Part shown: piece by piece, positions 46,060 to 57,779 of the stretch
How positions within the stretch are numbered: position 1 is the first letter of the stretch
Layout: each line of letters opens with the position of its first letter
From: Trichobilharzia szidati
Lineage: Eukaryota > Platyhelminthes > Trematoda > Strigeidida > Schistosomatidae
Length of the DNA stretch: 64,000 nt
Assembly: GCA_944472155.2 (NCBI GenBank)
Contig: OX235279.1
Location: forward strand, 51,681,564-51,745,563
Reading direction: 5' to 3'
Notes under the pieces: generated by a model
Seen by the model: the letters and a program-made list of their open reading frames with translations, nothing else
What the model was told of the DNA's origin: nothing
Database searches by the model: none
Position numbers and translations under genes: made by a program

Positions 46060-46160
46060 AACAAAGTTCAGCGAAGAGTCTCTTTTCAGCGAATTCATTC
46101 ACCCAGTTGTACAATCGCATTTCTATATATTTATTTTGCGTGTGTATGTACGCTAGGGTT
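46060..46160 (-). repeat. PLE (family B) 3'-terminal fragment
   Basis: The minus strand reads 'gaattcgctgaaaagagact' then 'cttcgctgaac', the family-B terminus with an intact GAAA and AAGAG/CTCTT hairpin. Confidence 0.55.
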
Positions 46161-46343
46161 GTCAAACAAAAATGAAATAAAAATTAGTTATGGTTACTGT
46201 TTACGTCATCAAAATGTTTCTAAAATGTGATGAATATTCAAAATTGTAACTAGCGTAGTGAAGATTGGTAAGTATTGACAAAGGTTTCGTAATATGAAAT
46301 AGGTTGTTAATGGAGAAACGTATACTTTGGATTACCGAGGCCT

Positions 46344-46345
<2 letters not shown>

Positions 46346-46378
<33 letters not shown>
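46346..46378. repeat. (AAT)n at the LINE 3' end
   Basis: Eleven trinucleotide units. On the minus strand they form the 3' tail of the CR1-type LINE, whose family ends in such short tandem runs. Confidence 0.9.
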
Positions 46379-47790
46379 TTGCTTTATTCCAAAACAGTAC
46401 TTGTGATACAGAATGGAATTCTCAGCATTTTTACTACAGTATTGCATCCAGTTAGTACATTATCAATAAATAGAATTCTACATAGATTGAGGAAACCAAC
46501 ACTTCATTATTACAACAATACATTGGCATGTCAGTAGCAAAGGTAAAGCTGAAACAGTGTTTGAAGGTGTTAGAAAAGAGGGAGCTGTCTTATTAACTGG
46601 CGTAAGCGAGAGAAAGAGACAAAGCAGCACATAACGGAAAAAGAAGAGAGAGAAAAGGAAAAGAAAGAAAGAAAATGTTGTACCTATTGATGATGTGGGT
46701 TGGAAAGACGAGATCCAGTTGTACTACTGACTATTTAAAGAATTATAGGTGTCACGCCTAATGCTTTCTTTATCACACAGAACACGAGCTAAGTAGGGTA
46801 TGGTTGAGTTTTTGTACTTGCTGGTGCGAGCATATAGTTTTCTATATAGGCTTCTGGTTTTACCTGATGAGATGCAAGGGGAGAGTTGTGAGTGAAGAGG
46901 GTGGTGTGAGTTAGATAAAATGGATTTGGCCCATTTTTCACATGAGTCCATGTGCCTGTCAACCAGAATATTAACAAGCTGGTTAAGTGGCACGTTGCTT
47001 ACCCTGCTAACAACATTTAACATCCTGCATAATATGTTATAGTCTTTCTTCAGTAGCCCGGGAGAAACTAAGGGGGAACAATAGAGAATAATAGGTAGGA
47101 TGCGAGAATTAACGAATTGTAGGAGTAAGGGTTGGGTAATACCAGAATGTTTTAACTTCTTGATGTAGAAGGTAAGACGGAATATTTTCTTAGAAATCGC
47201 TAAGATATGAGACAACCAGGAGAGATCAGCAGATAGAATGACACCTAGGTATTTAATTTCCGATTTAGTTTCTATTTCAGTGCCGTCTATGTTGCATACC
47301 TCGTAAGAGCCAAACAGTTTGTTTAGGTCGGATTTATGCCTAAAGGTGAAATTGACTGTTTGGCATTTGGAGGGGTTTAGGGTAAGACCATTTTCCTTGG
47401 ACCACTGGCTGATTTCAGACAGAAAGCCATTAAGTTTAGAGCAGTCGCTTTGACATTTGATAGGCAAAGATATAGACAGATCGTCAGCGTATTTGACAAA
47501 ATTAATGTCATTTGAAGATGGTAAGTCATGTAGAAAGAAAGAAAAGAGAAGTGGGGAGAGTACAGCGCCTTGGGGGACTCCGGCTTCAGTGAGCCGGATA
47601 GAAAGCCCTGGCTTGTGCACACAGAAGAAACTTCTCCACCCCTTCCTTCCACCTTGGGTATAATTCCCAAATCTACGGCTTTGTTAATAATTTTTTTTAG
47701 AAATTTTGTATGGCATTTTAGTAACAATTTCTTCTCAACCAGCTCTGTGTTACTGGGATGTTCCAATAACTGTCTTTATATGAAGTTCTA
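46379..47790 (-). mobile_element. CR1-type LINE, 5'-truncated
   Basis: 3' part of a non-LTR retrotransposon: the RT C-terminal half (46724-47620), a frame-shifted upstream piece (to 47766), a 3' UTR of about 340 bp with a GA-rich part (46570-46680), and an AAT tail. Fragments of the same family lie at 9.9-11.3 and 18.6-18.9 kb. Assignment to CR1 rather than another jockey-like clade is by RT style only. Confidence 0.8.
46724..47620 (-). pseudogene. CR1-type LINE reverse transcriptase, C-terminal half
   Basis: 298 open codons. Motif B is EAGVPQGAVLSPLLFSFFLHDLP; the catalytic box is FVKYADDLSISLP; then NGLTLNPSKCQTVNFTF and the conserved EIKYLGVILSADLSW. The rest is the thumb region with an ILPIILYCSPLVSPGL stretch. 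The fingers, motif A and any endonuclease lie beyond a frame shift at about 47570-47620 or are missing. The long open frame suggests a fairly recent insertion. Confidence 0.85.
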
Positions 47791-47794
47791 TTTT

Positions 47795-48535
47795 ACGCAG
47801 TTCACCTTAGTGCAATGGGTTGTGATAGTGTTATCTATTTGAGAAAAACCAAAACACACTTGTTTTGCCACTAAACATATTATTTGGAAAGACAGTTTGA
47901 AAACCAGATTTTCATCTGTGTATAAAAAATACTTGGGCAGTTAGTTTCGCCAATAGTGCAGATACCACTCAATCCCTATCTACGCTGTTGAGAATATCGT
48001 CTTCAAAATAGGCAGCCGATAAGAAAAATGCAACGACATTTTTTCTTGATAATTACGTTTTTGCATTAATGGGGAGATGTACCTTGGGAATTTTTATCTA
48101 AGGCGTTGAGTAATATATACAACAAATATGCACAATAATATTTTTGCTTTGAGCGTTAAAAAACAACCACTTTGTCTTGCAAAATAATAGTTGATTAGGA
48201 AATATATACGAGAAAATGCAAGAAGGAAAACCACTGTGATAACAGAGTAACAAAGGAAATTTGACAATATATACATAATACCCATTCATGGGACAAAGTT
48301 TCGTCACAGAATTATGTGTATTGACCACATATATGGAACTAAAGACAGGATTTAAATTATTATATTGCTATGTAAGTTACATCAAGGCTTCGTTAGACGT
48401 GTTAAAAATTTTAATTCACCTGATAAACCGCTTTAGTACTTATGGATGTTTCTACCAAATATAGTTTGCAAACATTTGCAAAAGATGTATTTTCAGTAAA
48501 TTAATCGAATAATTTATAACCTATATTTCATTGAA
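47795..48535. other. Unassigned
   Basis: AT-rich, no recognised content. Confidence 0.4.
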
Positions 48536-48599
48536 ATGGCATAATCGATGACATAATCTGCGCAAAAGCAACAACTCCTTATACACAGCTGACATATCT

Positions 48600-49605
48600 A
48601 CGTCCAAAATGGCTAGCAAGAAGAGAGGAATACGCTGAATCAGCGATAACAAGATTTTAGAAGATCTGGACTTCGCATATAGCTTAGGTATAATGTCACA
48701 GAAACTAGAAGACTTACAGGAAGGCGAAAAGCAACAAACTGGCTGAAGAAGCTGCCAGAGAAGACAGAACTCCAGGTGAACATACAGAAGTAAGAGACCA
48801 AGGTGATGAAGATAACCAACGAACAGCAGCAACAACAACAACAACCAGCACAAATCAACATCAACGCGAAGAATGTGGAAGAGGTCATTTCCTTCACTTA
48901 TTTGGGAAGCACCAGTTCAACAACAGGCAGTCACAACGGATGTAGATGTCAAAGCCAGCCAGCCAGACAGTCAGTCAGCCATCCATCCATCTATGAAACC
49001 AGCCAGAATCAGGAAGGGCAAGATTCAACTTCATCAGTCTGAAATCTGTTTGGAAATCTCCACCACTCCGCCTCAGCATCATCAACAAGATTCTCATTCT
49101 GTTCAGCACACATGTTGAGCCAGTCACTTCTCCTACATGGGTCAGAAAATTGGCCAGTGTGTCACGAACAGCATTTCCAACAACCAGTTTCAGACACTTG
49201 TCAACAGCTGCCACCCTCGCTGTCTGGCTCCATATTGAAGATCGAATGGGCGGCTGGATGGCCGGTCGGTCAGGAAGAATAAGCACCAAGAATCTCTGGG
49301 AACGAACCAACCAAGAACTGATCGCTCAACAAATATGATGGAGAAAATGGAGATGAATAGGACAGACATATACTGAGGAGACTGTCGAATGACATCGCGC
49401 TCAATGCAGGCGATCGGTCGAGTGTTACTCGAATGGGAAGCAACGAGTGTGTGATCAGTGGGGGGTGACTTTGAGGAGATTGTGTGAGTTTGATGGGATG
49501 AGACAATGTGGTCAACCTTGGGCTCGGATAAAGAGGGCATTAGGAGATAGAATAGAGTGTAGATGTGTAGTTGGAGCCTTATTTTCCACTAGGAATCCAA
49601 GGGAA
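48600..49605 (+). pseudogene. RTE-type LINE 3' part, plus orientation
   Basis: Order: end of RT after the catalytic box (LEDLDFAYSL-like, 48655-48690), a Gln run (48821-48846), QININAKNVEEVISFTYLGS (about 48855-48910), VDVKA interrupted by a tetranucleotide run (48952-48993), then the ARIRKGK continuation and the C-terminal region to 'ccactaggaatccaaggga'. Nearly identical to the reverse of 53765-54740. Frame-broken. Confidence 0.8.
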
Positions 49606-49609
49606 TAAT

Positions 49610-51825
49610 AATAATATTACACGATACATTGTTGGAACAAATTTTACAGGTTTTTGCTTGCATGGTTATTTATTTATAATGGATAACAGAGAACATTCAT
49701 GAGTCGTAAATGAAGCAAGAGAAAATGCAGAAAAGCAGTAGATATAAATGTCTGAAGGAAATTAAAAATTCAAAAACTTGAAGCAGGGTTACTAAGCCTA
49801 GCAATAAACTTGAAACTCTCCTTTATTTTGCTGTCGTGACAGTAACAGATTGACTGCATTCCTTTTCTGTAATTTGTTCTGCCAAGCGCTGTCACTTTGC
49901 CATTTTTCGCACACTGAAGTAGTTGAAGTAATAAATAAAATTTCCCCAGTAACAAAGATTTGTTTCCACCACTAATTAGTACACGGAATTTCAGAATATC
50001 CTCGAAATGCAAAACAAAGGGACTGGAATTAATCGATATTCAGCTGGGTAATTAAAATACGTTATGATAAATGTATGCAATTAGCTCATAATCTAATATC
50101 TTTTGAATAAATTGTCATTTTCAGTCCGCCTAGTAAGGTTCTACAATCAATATTTGCAATATGCTCGCGGCTTCCCTTTGAAATAAATTTACGAACAATA
50201 CTTTTTGCGTTATTCCTTCAGTAATGTGTGTTAATTTTATATTTGTTCATTAATAATAAAACGAATCATATTTGAACTTTGTTTAATCATCGTTTCTAGG
50301 CAATGTAAACAATTATTTCCTTGAAACATAACTAACCTTAAATTACAATGGTCTCTTCAACTTCATTTCCATAAAGCAAATAATAACTTCGTTTAGACTT
50401 ACTTTAATTTTATATTTGTAATGAGGAACAAGGTATTATCCACTACATGACTGCACTGGGGAAAAAGGGTTTTCTGTCTATCATCAAGTTCCACAGACAT
50501 TAAGATGCTCTTATTGCATTCACTGACTGTACATTCAATACGTATATCTATATATGCATATTCACCCACTAAGGTGTGTAGTTTCTTGTCTCATCTGCTT
50601 TTCCTCGTATATATTACTAAAACACACATAGTTAAGCAACAGAAAAACAGTGTAATAATGTTACAGTAAAAATCCATTTTTATTTTCAGTGAAGTCGTTC
50701 ATCAGACATTATGTCCACGAAAACTTAGTAGAATGAATGGAACAATTCACAGTTATTTCCTGTCACTGTTTAAAATTTACTGAATAACCACAGGAACCTA
50801 CGCAATTTGATTAAAAGCTTGGAACATATGAATGAAGAGAAAATTAATAAAAAAGAGTATCATTAGGTAATCCAGGATGTCATTTAAATCGACACTGCGT
50901 GTACTGTCCTGGCACACTATTGTGGGGAGGGCTGTTTTTCGAACTTTTATATCTCTACTGATTTAATTATGTCTAAATAAATAGATTCAAGTGAAATATT
51001 CTGAAGGTGTTTTATTGTTAATTTTTTTCCTAGCAACATAACACTTTAATAAGACAAATGAATTACAGTGGGTTACATTCACGTGTTGTTTAAGCTAACC
51101 GTTATTTTTCTCGTGAATTATTAGAGTTGGGGGATGTAACAAATCCCTGTGCTTTAAAATTAATATCTTATCCACTGAAGGCACTATTATGCTTATTTTT
51201 TATAGTGTCTCAATACATGTCGTCTTCTTAAAGCACCAGTGGATTTGATGAATATGATAATTTGAGTGTGATTACAGTCCGTTTTGTTGAATAGGCGCCT
51301 ACTGAATAATATTATATAGATGCCCTGAACAAAATATCTGTCAAGTATGTAGATTATTGCAATCTGCTAATGAAGATTATGCGTTGAAATGCACGAAATG
51401 GGATATGAGAAAGTTTGTTAGATTATGGTAGGTGTATACTAAATCACTCTCTGACTTTAATGTTCAAACCTATGGAATACGATGTTAACCTAACAGAACT
51501 GAACCTTTACGAATGTTTATATTATAAGGAAGAAGCGTAGAAAGAAAACACTTCAAACGTAGGCACTCCCTTAACGAAGTTTATGAAACAGCGGATCAGT
51601 AAGTTCATTAGGCAGCAGAAATAAGGAGCAGGTTTTCCGTGTAGCAGATGATTTCATCCAGTTGCTTAAGTTAAAAAAGTTGGAGTGGGACTTGAGTGAA
51701 AATACAGTCAGCCATATATCCACTGGAAGTTAAATCCATAACTATTATTAAAAACCGCAAACGTCTCAAATAACAACAGAAACCATTATCTTTAAGTGAG
51801 ATGAATTCTGAATAATAGTGAGTGT
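49610..51825. other. Unassigned AT-rich DNA
   Basis: 2.2 kb with no gene, domain or repeat partner recognised. Confidence 0.4.
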
Positions 51826-51829
51826 ACAG

Positions 51830-52055
51830 TAAGTGCATTGGTGGTTCACCATCCACGCACGTGGTACGAGTCCTGTTTTAAGACCGATCTACTCCTAAAT
51901 ATCCCCTTAGTTGATAGTAAGTCAGACAAATATGGAAGGTTGGGCATCAGGCAAACAATCCCACCCAGTAAAGATAACATCATCACTACTGAAATTTTGA
52001 CGATTAAATTTGAATTCATATGTTGCACTAGGAACTCAGAAGAGTGAAACAAATA
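51830..52055 (+). repeat. tRNA-Gly-like SINE (family G), degenerate
   Basis: Starts 'gtgcattggtggttca', loses part of the head, then follows the family body ('tggaaggttgggcatcaggc') and tail ('ttgcactaggaactcag'). Confidence 0.6.
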
Positions 52056-53480
52056 CACAATGATCCAATTTAGTATATAAAACACTTTAGGCATTTATGT
52101 TAAATATTGTTTTGTAGGCAGCTAAAGGGGTATTTATTTACGAATCAAGTGGACTGTGTTACTATACTTTATGTCGTCAACAAACCTCAAAATGCATTCT
52201 GGAAAGCAGTCACATTTTCGGTCAAGATATGAATGGGTTAATTGAAAATCGTTCACTTTTCTGCTACAAAACGGCTTCAGTTAATAACTGCGATGTGAAG
52301 TGAGAGTTTGGAATTGCCGACGGCAAGAGCAAAGAATATCTATCACAGCCAAATAACCTTGAACCAATCAATCAGGTCACCTAACATTACAAAAGGGTGC
52401 TTTCCATAGACTTAGTTGTAAGTTTCCCCCTGATTTAGGGTACGGTTTACAGTTGACGTTAGTGTAGCTTTAGGGTTAGAATAGGTTTTCGATTAGAGTA
52501 TGATTAGATTTGCTTTAAATTTACGATTAGGATTAGGGGCGAAATTCCAACAAAGATTATGGATAGCATCCATCTGCAATGTTGAGCATTGTGGCTATCA
52601 TCACCAGGACTAGTGTACTCTAAATTTAGCACTCATACAAATTCGATTGAAGGATTTCGGGTATATCAAAAAACGGATTAGAATGGCATATGTCAACAAC
52701 CACTTCAACTAAATAAGGAGATCCGTTTTCTCAGCACACTGGAGGTATGTACACTGAATAATTCATTTTCTGATATATATATATATATATATCCTGTTAC
52801 CATACTTTTTATACTAAAACACCGCATTTCACCTATAGGAGTCTAATTTGTTGATTCAAGGTCATCTGACTGTGCCTTGTATTATTTACTCTTGCCAAAT
52901 GTCCTTCTTTCCTTATCGCCTAATGTATTCATTCATAGCAATTGCATTTGAAAACAATTCCAGTTCCAGCTGTTTGAATTTTGTGTGTTGGAAGTTTACA
53001 CCCTGTCACGATCAAGACACTCCCCTAATGTGGAAAATGAATTTTTCAGATGTCATGCATATATTACTGTTTTAGATTGCTAAAATAATACTGCTCACTA
53101 TTCTTGAGTTAAATGAATCGAATCTCAAGAAAATGCAATATAGTACATTGATTTCTTTTTGAGAAAATCAAATAGGCTAAACACCGATACTCATATAATG
53201 TGCTGTTTATTCCATATTATGGAAAAACTGAAAATAGCAAATAGGTGCAAAAAAAGCAACTGAAAAGCTAAGACTTGTTGTAACAGTATTTGTTTCAACA
53301 ATGTTGATTTCGGACATTACATTGGATAAAAATAATTGTTCTCTTTTGTCAGTAATTATATTTCTGTCCAGTTGCTACACTTCCAAATACAATTATTTTG
53401 GTTCAGATGAAGTTTCACATCAAGTTCCTTTTTGTTGTTTTTCATATTTTCTATAGTTTGGTTTGTGAGGGTTAGTTTTG
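52056..53480. other. Unassigned; short (AT)n at 52773-52792
   Basis: No gene or known repeat. The frame at 52848-53075 has no domain. Confidence 0.4.
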
Positions 53481-53483
53481 TTA

Positions 53484-53674
53484 TTACGAGTTGATCACGG
53501 ACTGATAACAGTTAGAGAACCACTGAAAACCAGGGAGTACTGGACAGCTTTTTCATCCTAGTTTGGGAATCATCTGCAGTACGCACCCACTGGGGCTAGA
53601 AACCACGACCTTCCGGTTACAAGGCAAGCTCGTATAACATTCAGCCACTGGGACCCGATTCAATGGCTCATGAA
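53484..53674 (-). repeat. SINE-H: tRNA-like SINE with hammerhead-like module
   Basis: Minus-strand copy of the 44.7-kb subfamily, ending in 'cagtccgtgatcaactcgta'. The module at 53537-53584 has perfect stem I GTACTG/CAGTAC and core CAGATGA (one change from CTGATGA). Confidence 0.8.
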
Positions 53675-54419
53675 ATTTATATGACCAACAAAATACGAAA
53701 TCCTATGCAATAGAATTTCGCATTATTAATTACATTTTAACACAAATATTTTTATTCGTTTATTCCTCTCTTGGGTTCCGGGTTCAACAACATATCTACA
53801 CTCTATTCTATTTCCTACTGCCCTCTTTATCCGAGCCCAAGGTTGACCACATTGTCTCATCCCATCAAACTCACACAATCTCCTCCATGTCACCCTCCCA
53901 CTGATCACCAACTCGTTGCTTCCCGTTCCGGTAACACTCAACCAATCGCCTGCATTGAGCGCGATGTCATTCGACAGTCTCCTCAGTATATGTCTGTCCT
54001 ATTCATCTGCATTTTCTCCATCATATTTGTTGAGCAATCGGTTATTGGTTGGTTCGTTCCCAGAGATTCTTGGTGCTAGTTGCTCCTGACCGACCGGTCA
54101 GCCAGCCGCCTATTCGATCTTCACTATTGAGACAGACAGCGAGGGTGGCAGCTGTTGACAAATGTCTGAAACTGGTTGTTGGAAATGCTGTTCGTGACAC
54201 ACTGGCCAATTTTCTGACCCATGTAGGAGAAGTGACTGGCTCAACATGTGTGCTGAACAGAATGAGAATCTTGTTGATCATTCTGAGGCGGAGTAGTGGA
54301 GATTTCCAAAGAGATTTCAGATTGATGAAGTTGAATTTGCCCTTCCTGATTCTGGCTGTCTGGCTGGTTGGATGAGTGGATGGATGGATAGCTGACTGGC
54401 TGGCTGGCTTTGACATCTA

Positions 54420-55600
54420 CATCCGTTGTGACTGCCTGTGGTTGAACTGGTGCTTCCCAAATAAGTGAAGGAAGTGACTTCTTTCACATTCCTCGCGTTG
54501 ATGTTGATTTGTGCTGGTTGTTGTTGTTGTTGCTGCTGTTCGTTGGTTATCTTCATCACCTTGGTCTCTTACTTCTGTATGTTCACCTGGAGTTCTGTCT
54601 TCTCTGGCAGCTTCTTCAGCCAGTTTGTTGCTTTTCTCTTTCCTGTAAGTCTTCTAGTTTCTGTGACATTATACCTAAGCTATATGCGAAGTCCAGATCT
54701 TCTAAAATCTTGTTATCACTGATTTAGCTTATTCTCCTCTCCTCACTCCCGACAATCTGACGCATAATCCAGTCCACCACAATTAGGAATATCATCGGTG
54801 ATAATAGACTGCCTTGTTTTTCTCCTACATCCATTTCGAACGCCTCGATCTGTTTTCTGTAGTGGATCACACGACATGTGGCGTTGTCATATAACACTTG
54901 AATGAGGTTGATACAGACTTGAGGTACGCCGTAGTGTTGAAATAGTTTCCAGATTACTTCTCGATCAACGGTGTCTGTCGAAAGCCTTCTCGAAGTTGAT
55001 GAAGTTCAGGTTGAGAGAGGTTAAACTGCCACTTCATGCTTTGTTCTATGATGACGATGCGTAGAGTTGCAGTTCGATCAGCACAAGATTTGACTTTCTT
55101 GAATGCAGCTTGTTCTAGCACACTGGTGGTGTTCTGTATCAAGTGCATCTTTTAATTTCTCCAGGATGATGTGTCCTAGTAGTCCACTCGGTGTGGACTG
55201 GATCATTATTGCACACCAGTTCTTGCAGACAGGCCTCAGTCACCCGTATCTGGTAGTTTGAAAAGGTGGCCTTTCTTCCAATCGGTAGGTTCCTTTCCTT
55301 CTCTCAAAACCATTGCAATAATGGCGTGAGCACATATGCTGCAGTCTCTGTGTTCCTTTTTAGTGGTTTGGGGGAATTCCGTCTGATCCTGCTGTCTTCC
55401 CGACCAGTGTTCAGTATCTTGATCGCACTTATGATTTCTGCTTTCGTTAGAGAATTGGCGCCCACTGGCATGCATTTCTGTGCATGCTTTCAGTGGTGAT
55501 GTATTTCTGGGCACGTTGCATATGACGCTCTATTCAAGAGTCCTCTAAAGTGGCCAGCCCGTTGTTTCACTTGTTTCTCCTCCTTGGTAATCAACTTCCC
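54420..55600 (-). pseudogene. RTE reverse transcriptase (decayed)
   Basis: Minus-strand pieces: PTDWKKGHLFKLPDTGD (55240-55290) from the fingers; KSCADRTATLRIVIIEQSMKWQF (55010-55090, only part quoted here is exact) from the region before motif A; FEMDVGEKQGSLLSPM-type motif B (about 54800-54850); then the Gln run and NVKEVTSFTYLGS (54430-54480). Several stops and frame shifts; inactive. Confidence 0.75.
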
Positions 55601-56099
55601 TTGAGCATCTTCGTTTGGTTTCATCATCTGTGTTGATCTCTTCTTGGATAGAGACTTGGTTATCTCATACAGTGTCCTGATGTCTCATTTGCCTGCACCC
55701 AGCCTGTTCTGCTTCAGTTTCCGGCCAGTGTTTCGGAGAATTACCGTCGTCTGTCTCTCCTAGCACTCTTCTTCACGTCTCTATTCAGCGCAGTGTACAC
55801 TGAACTCAGCTTCGCCTTCTGTTGTCCATCTCCGCATTGAGTCATCTTCTCTTTCATAATCCCACTCTCCTTTCCTCGATTAGATTCCAGGTGGGTGTCC
55901 GTTGACAGCCATTCCTTGCCCTGTCTCTCCCTTCTTCCTAGAACAGCTCTACACGTGTCCTTGAACATCGCCATCAAAGAGTTAGTTCCAATGTTCTTAC
56001 ACACCGGTTTCCTCAGTGATACCACTTAGTGTTTCCGACTATGTTCTGATCTGATCTGTAGTGAAGGCATCCCTTGTGGTTTTGTCCTTCAGTCTATGA

Positions 56100-56790
56100 A
56101 TGTTGAACTCGAACTATGGTACATCTCCATTTGTTTTCAGGGGTTTCAGCTTCACCTCGAAGTTTCCTTGAACTAGATGATGGCGTGGATGCACCCACAT
56201 GTGCTCCTCTTCTTGACATCGTATCCATCAGACTGTCCACGTCTCCACTTCCTTGAGCGGCATTCAAATGAAATCTATCTGATTTGTGGTGTGTCCGTCA
56301 GGCGAAATCCATGTCACTGGCCTCGTGTATATCCTTGTGCTTGTACACGCTGCCTCCAATTAGCAAATCGCTGAAAGCGCAGTAGTCTGCGAATAATTCT
56401 CCGTTGTTGTTCATTTCGCCGAGCGAGAGTCTCTCGACTCATGATGAGTTCTCATCCTGTGTTGGTGTTTCCTCGCAGTTTGGCTTTCATTCACATCGCC
56501 CATGAGAGTTTTTGATGTCATCATGTTGGATGTTGTCCCTTACAGTTTGTAGTTGTCTATAAAAATCTTCCTTCTTGTCTTGTTCCACGTTGTTCTTAGC
56601 ACTATGTGTGGCATTGCATGGTAATTGTATCCTTCCTTCCTTCCTCCATTTTGACTTGAATCTTGCTGTCATGATGAAACTGGTTCTCACTGCATAAGAA
56701 CTTTGGTTGCCACTGGTGACATCATGATAGCCACTCCCTGCTTCAGTCTGCTCGTGGTTGTCATCTGGCTGTCAGAATTGGATTATTCAC
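56100..56790 (-). pseudogene. RTE apurinic-type endonuclease (decayed)
   Basis: The minus strand around 56487-56690 reads EDFYRQLQTVRDNIQHDDIK, the block preceding the GDxNAK motif of APE-like LINE endonucleases; 56180-56400 carries remnants of the later motifs (RKWRR, DxxVxSxxR-like). Catalytic residues cannot all be traced. Confidence 0.6.
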
Positions 56791-56807
56791 CTTCTAGTGA
56801 ACAATTT

Positions 56808-57012
56808 AATTGCGTTAGCGGTTCAGAGGTAGGGCGCTTGCCAACCAAGAACCTGATCTGGTGTTCTGTTCCCGCCGACGAACTCTTAAACCTGTTTTAG
56901 CAGGTAATAAGCTCGATAAAGTGGGGAAGTTTGGAGTGAGGTCGGCAAATCCATCCTGTGAAAAAAACCACTCGTTTAAATCCCTATGTTCAACGGGGAA
57001 CGCGAAGGAATA
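56808..57012 (+). repeat. tRNA-Gly-like SINE (family G)
   Basis: 'ttgcgttagcggttcagagg', a head with a damaged B box, 'aggtaataagctcgataaag', 'ggaagtttggagtgaggtcg' and tail 'cctatgttcaacggggaacg'. Inserted in the 5' part of the RTE element; its 3' end runs straight into the GATA-type array. Confidence 0.75.
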
Positions 57013-57590
57013 GATTGATGGATAGACAGATTGACTGATAGACAAAATGTAGAGAGTCAGACAGAGAAATAAGTAGACATACCGACTGACAGCTAAATAG
57101 ACAGATAGAATGATAGACATAAAGATAGATATTCAGACAGGCGTACATACATACATACGTGGACAGATATATAGATACTCAGACATATATAATAATAGGA
57201 AGATAGCAACATAGATACATTTATAGACAGATACATATATATGTAGATAGATACATAATGGATCCTTACATAGATAGGTAGATATATCAGTAGGTAGATA
57301 TCTAGACAGATAGATACTTAGTTAGCTGGATACTTATACTGATACATACTTATTTAGATACATACATAAGTAGATAGATGCATGAATAGATAGATACGTA
57401 AATAAATAGATACATAGATAGATTAATACTAAGCATAAACACAGAAATATACATAGACTGATAAGTAGAATGTTACATGGATAGATACATATTTAGATAC
57501 ATAGACAGATATATAGATAGTTAAATGCATAGATAGATAAATAGATGGACACATTGATAAATACACAGATAGATAGATATTTCGTGAGCG
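57013..57590. repeat. Degenerate (GATA/GACA)n array, about 580 bp
   Basis: Irregular tetranucleotide array of ATAG/ATAC/ACAG units, with many interruptions. Its first units ('gattgatggatagacag') abut the SINE tail. Confidence 0.9.
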
Positions 57591-57779
57591 ATTTTAAAAG
57601 ATGTTATACGTAGAAAGACTAAATATGGATCGGGTATCACTGAGCAGGCACTTTATGAAAAATCATAAATCAATTGATATGCCTTATATAGGTCTTCATA
57701 TTTACGCGGAACTAAGGTCATCTAACGAAAATGCTAGGGGTGTATAACGCCTTCGTAGCTTTCACTAACTTTCTAAGAT

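Larger units (their letters stand above)
53755..56800 (-). mobile_element. RTE-type LINE, longest copy, frame-broken
   Basis: Runs 5' to 3' from right to left: endonuclease (about 56100-56790), RT (about 54450-55600) and C-terminal region (53755-54420). A family G SINE is inserted at its 5' side near 56805. The RTE assignment follows domain order and the SFTYLGS and NVKxV signatures; the schistosome SR2 family is RTE-like, but identity with SR2 is not shown. Confidence 0.8.

Noticed and set aside
48521..48897. Leu/Cys-rich open frames on the minus strand near 48.5-48.9 kb (and mirror at 54.5 kb)
   Set aside because: They are antisense translations of the Gln run in the RTE RT, not a secreted or membrane protein.
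52480..52540. Telomere-like TTAGGG units
   Set aside because: Only one or two exact units within irregular sequence; not an interstitial telomere array.
56815..57120. Open frame with repeated Y/S/I residues on the minus strand
   Set aside because: It translates the GATA-type array and the SINE.
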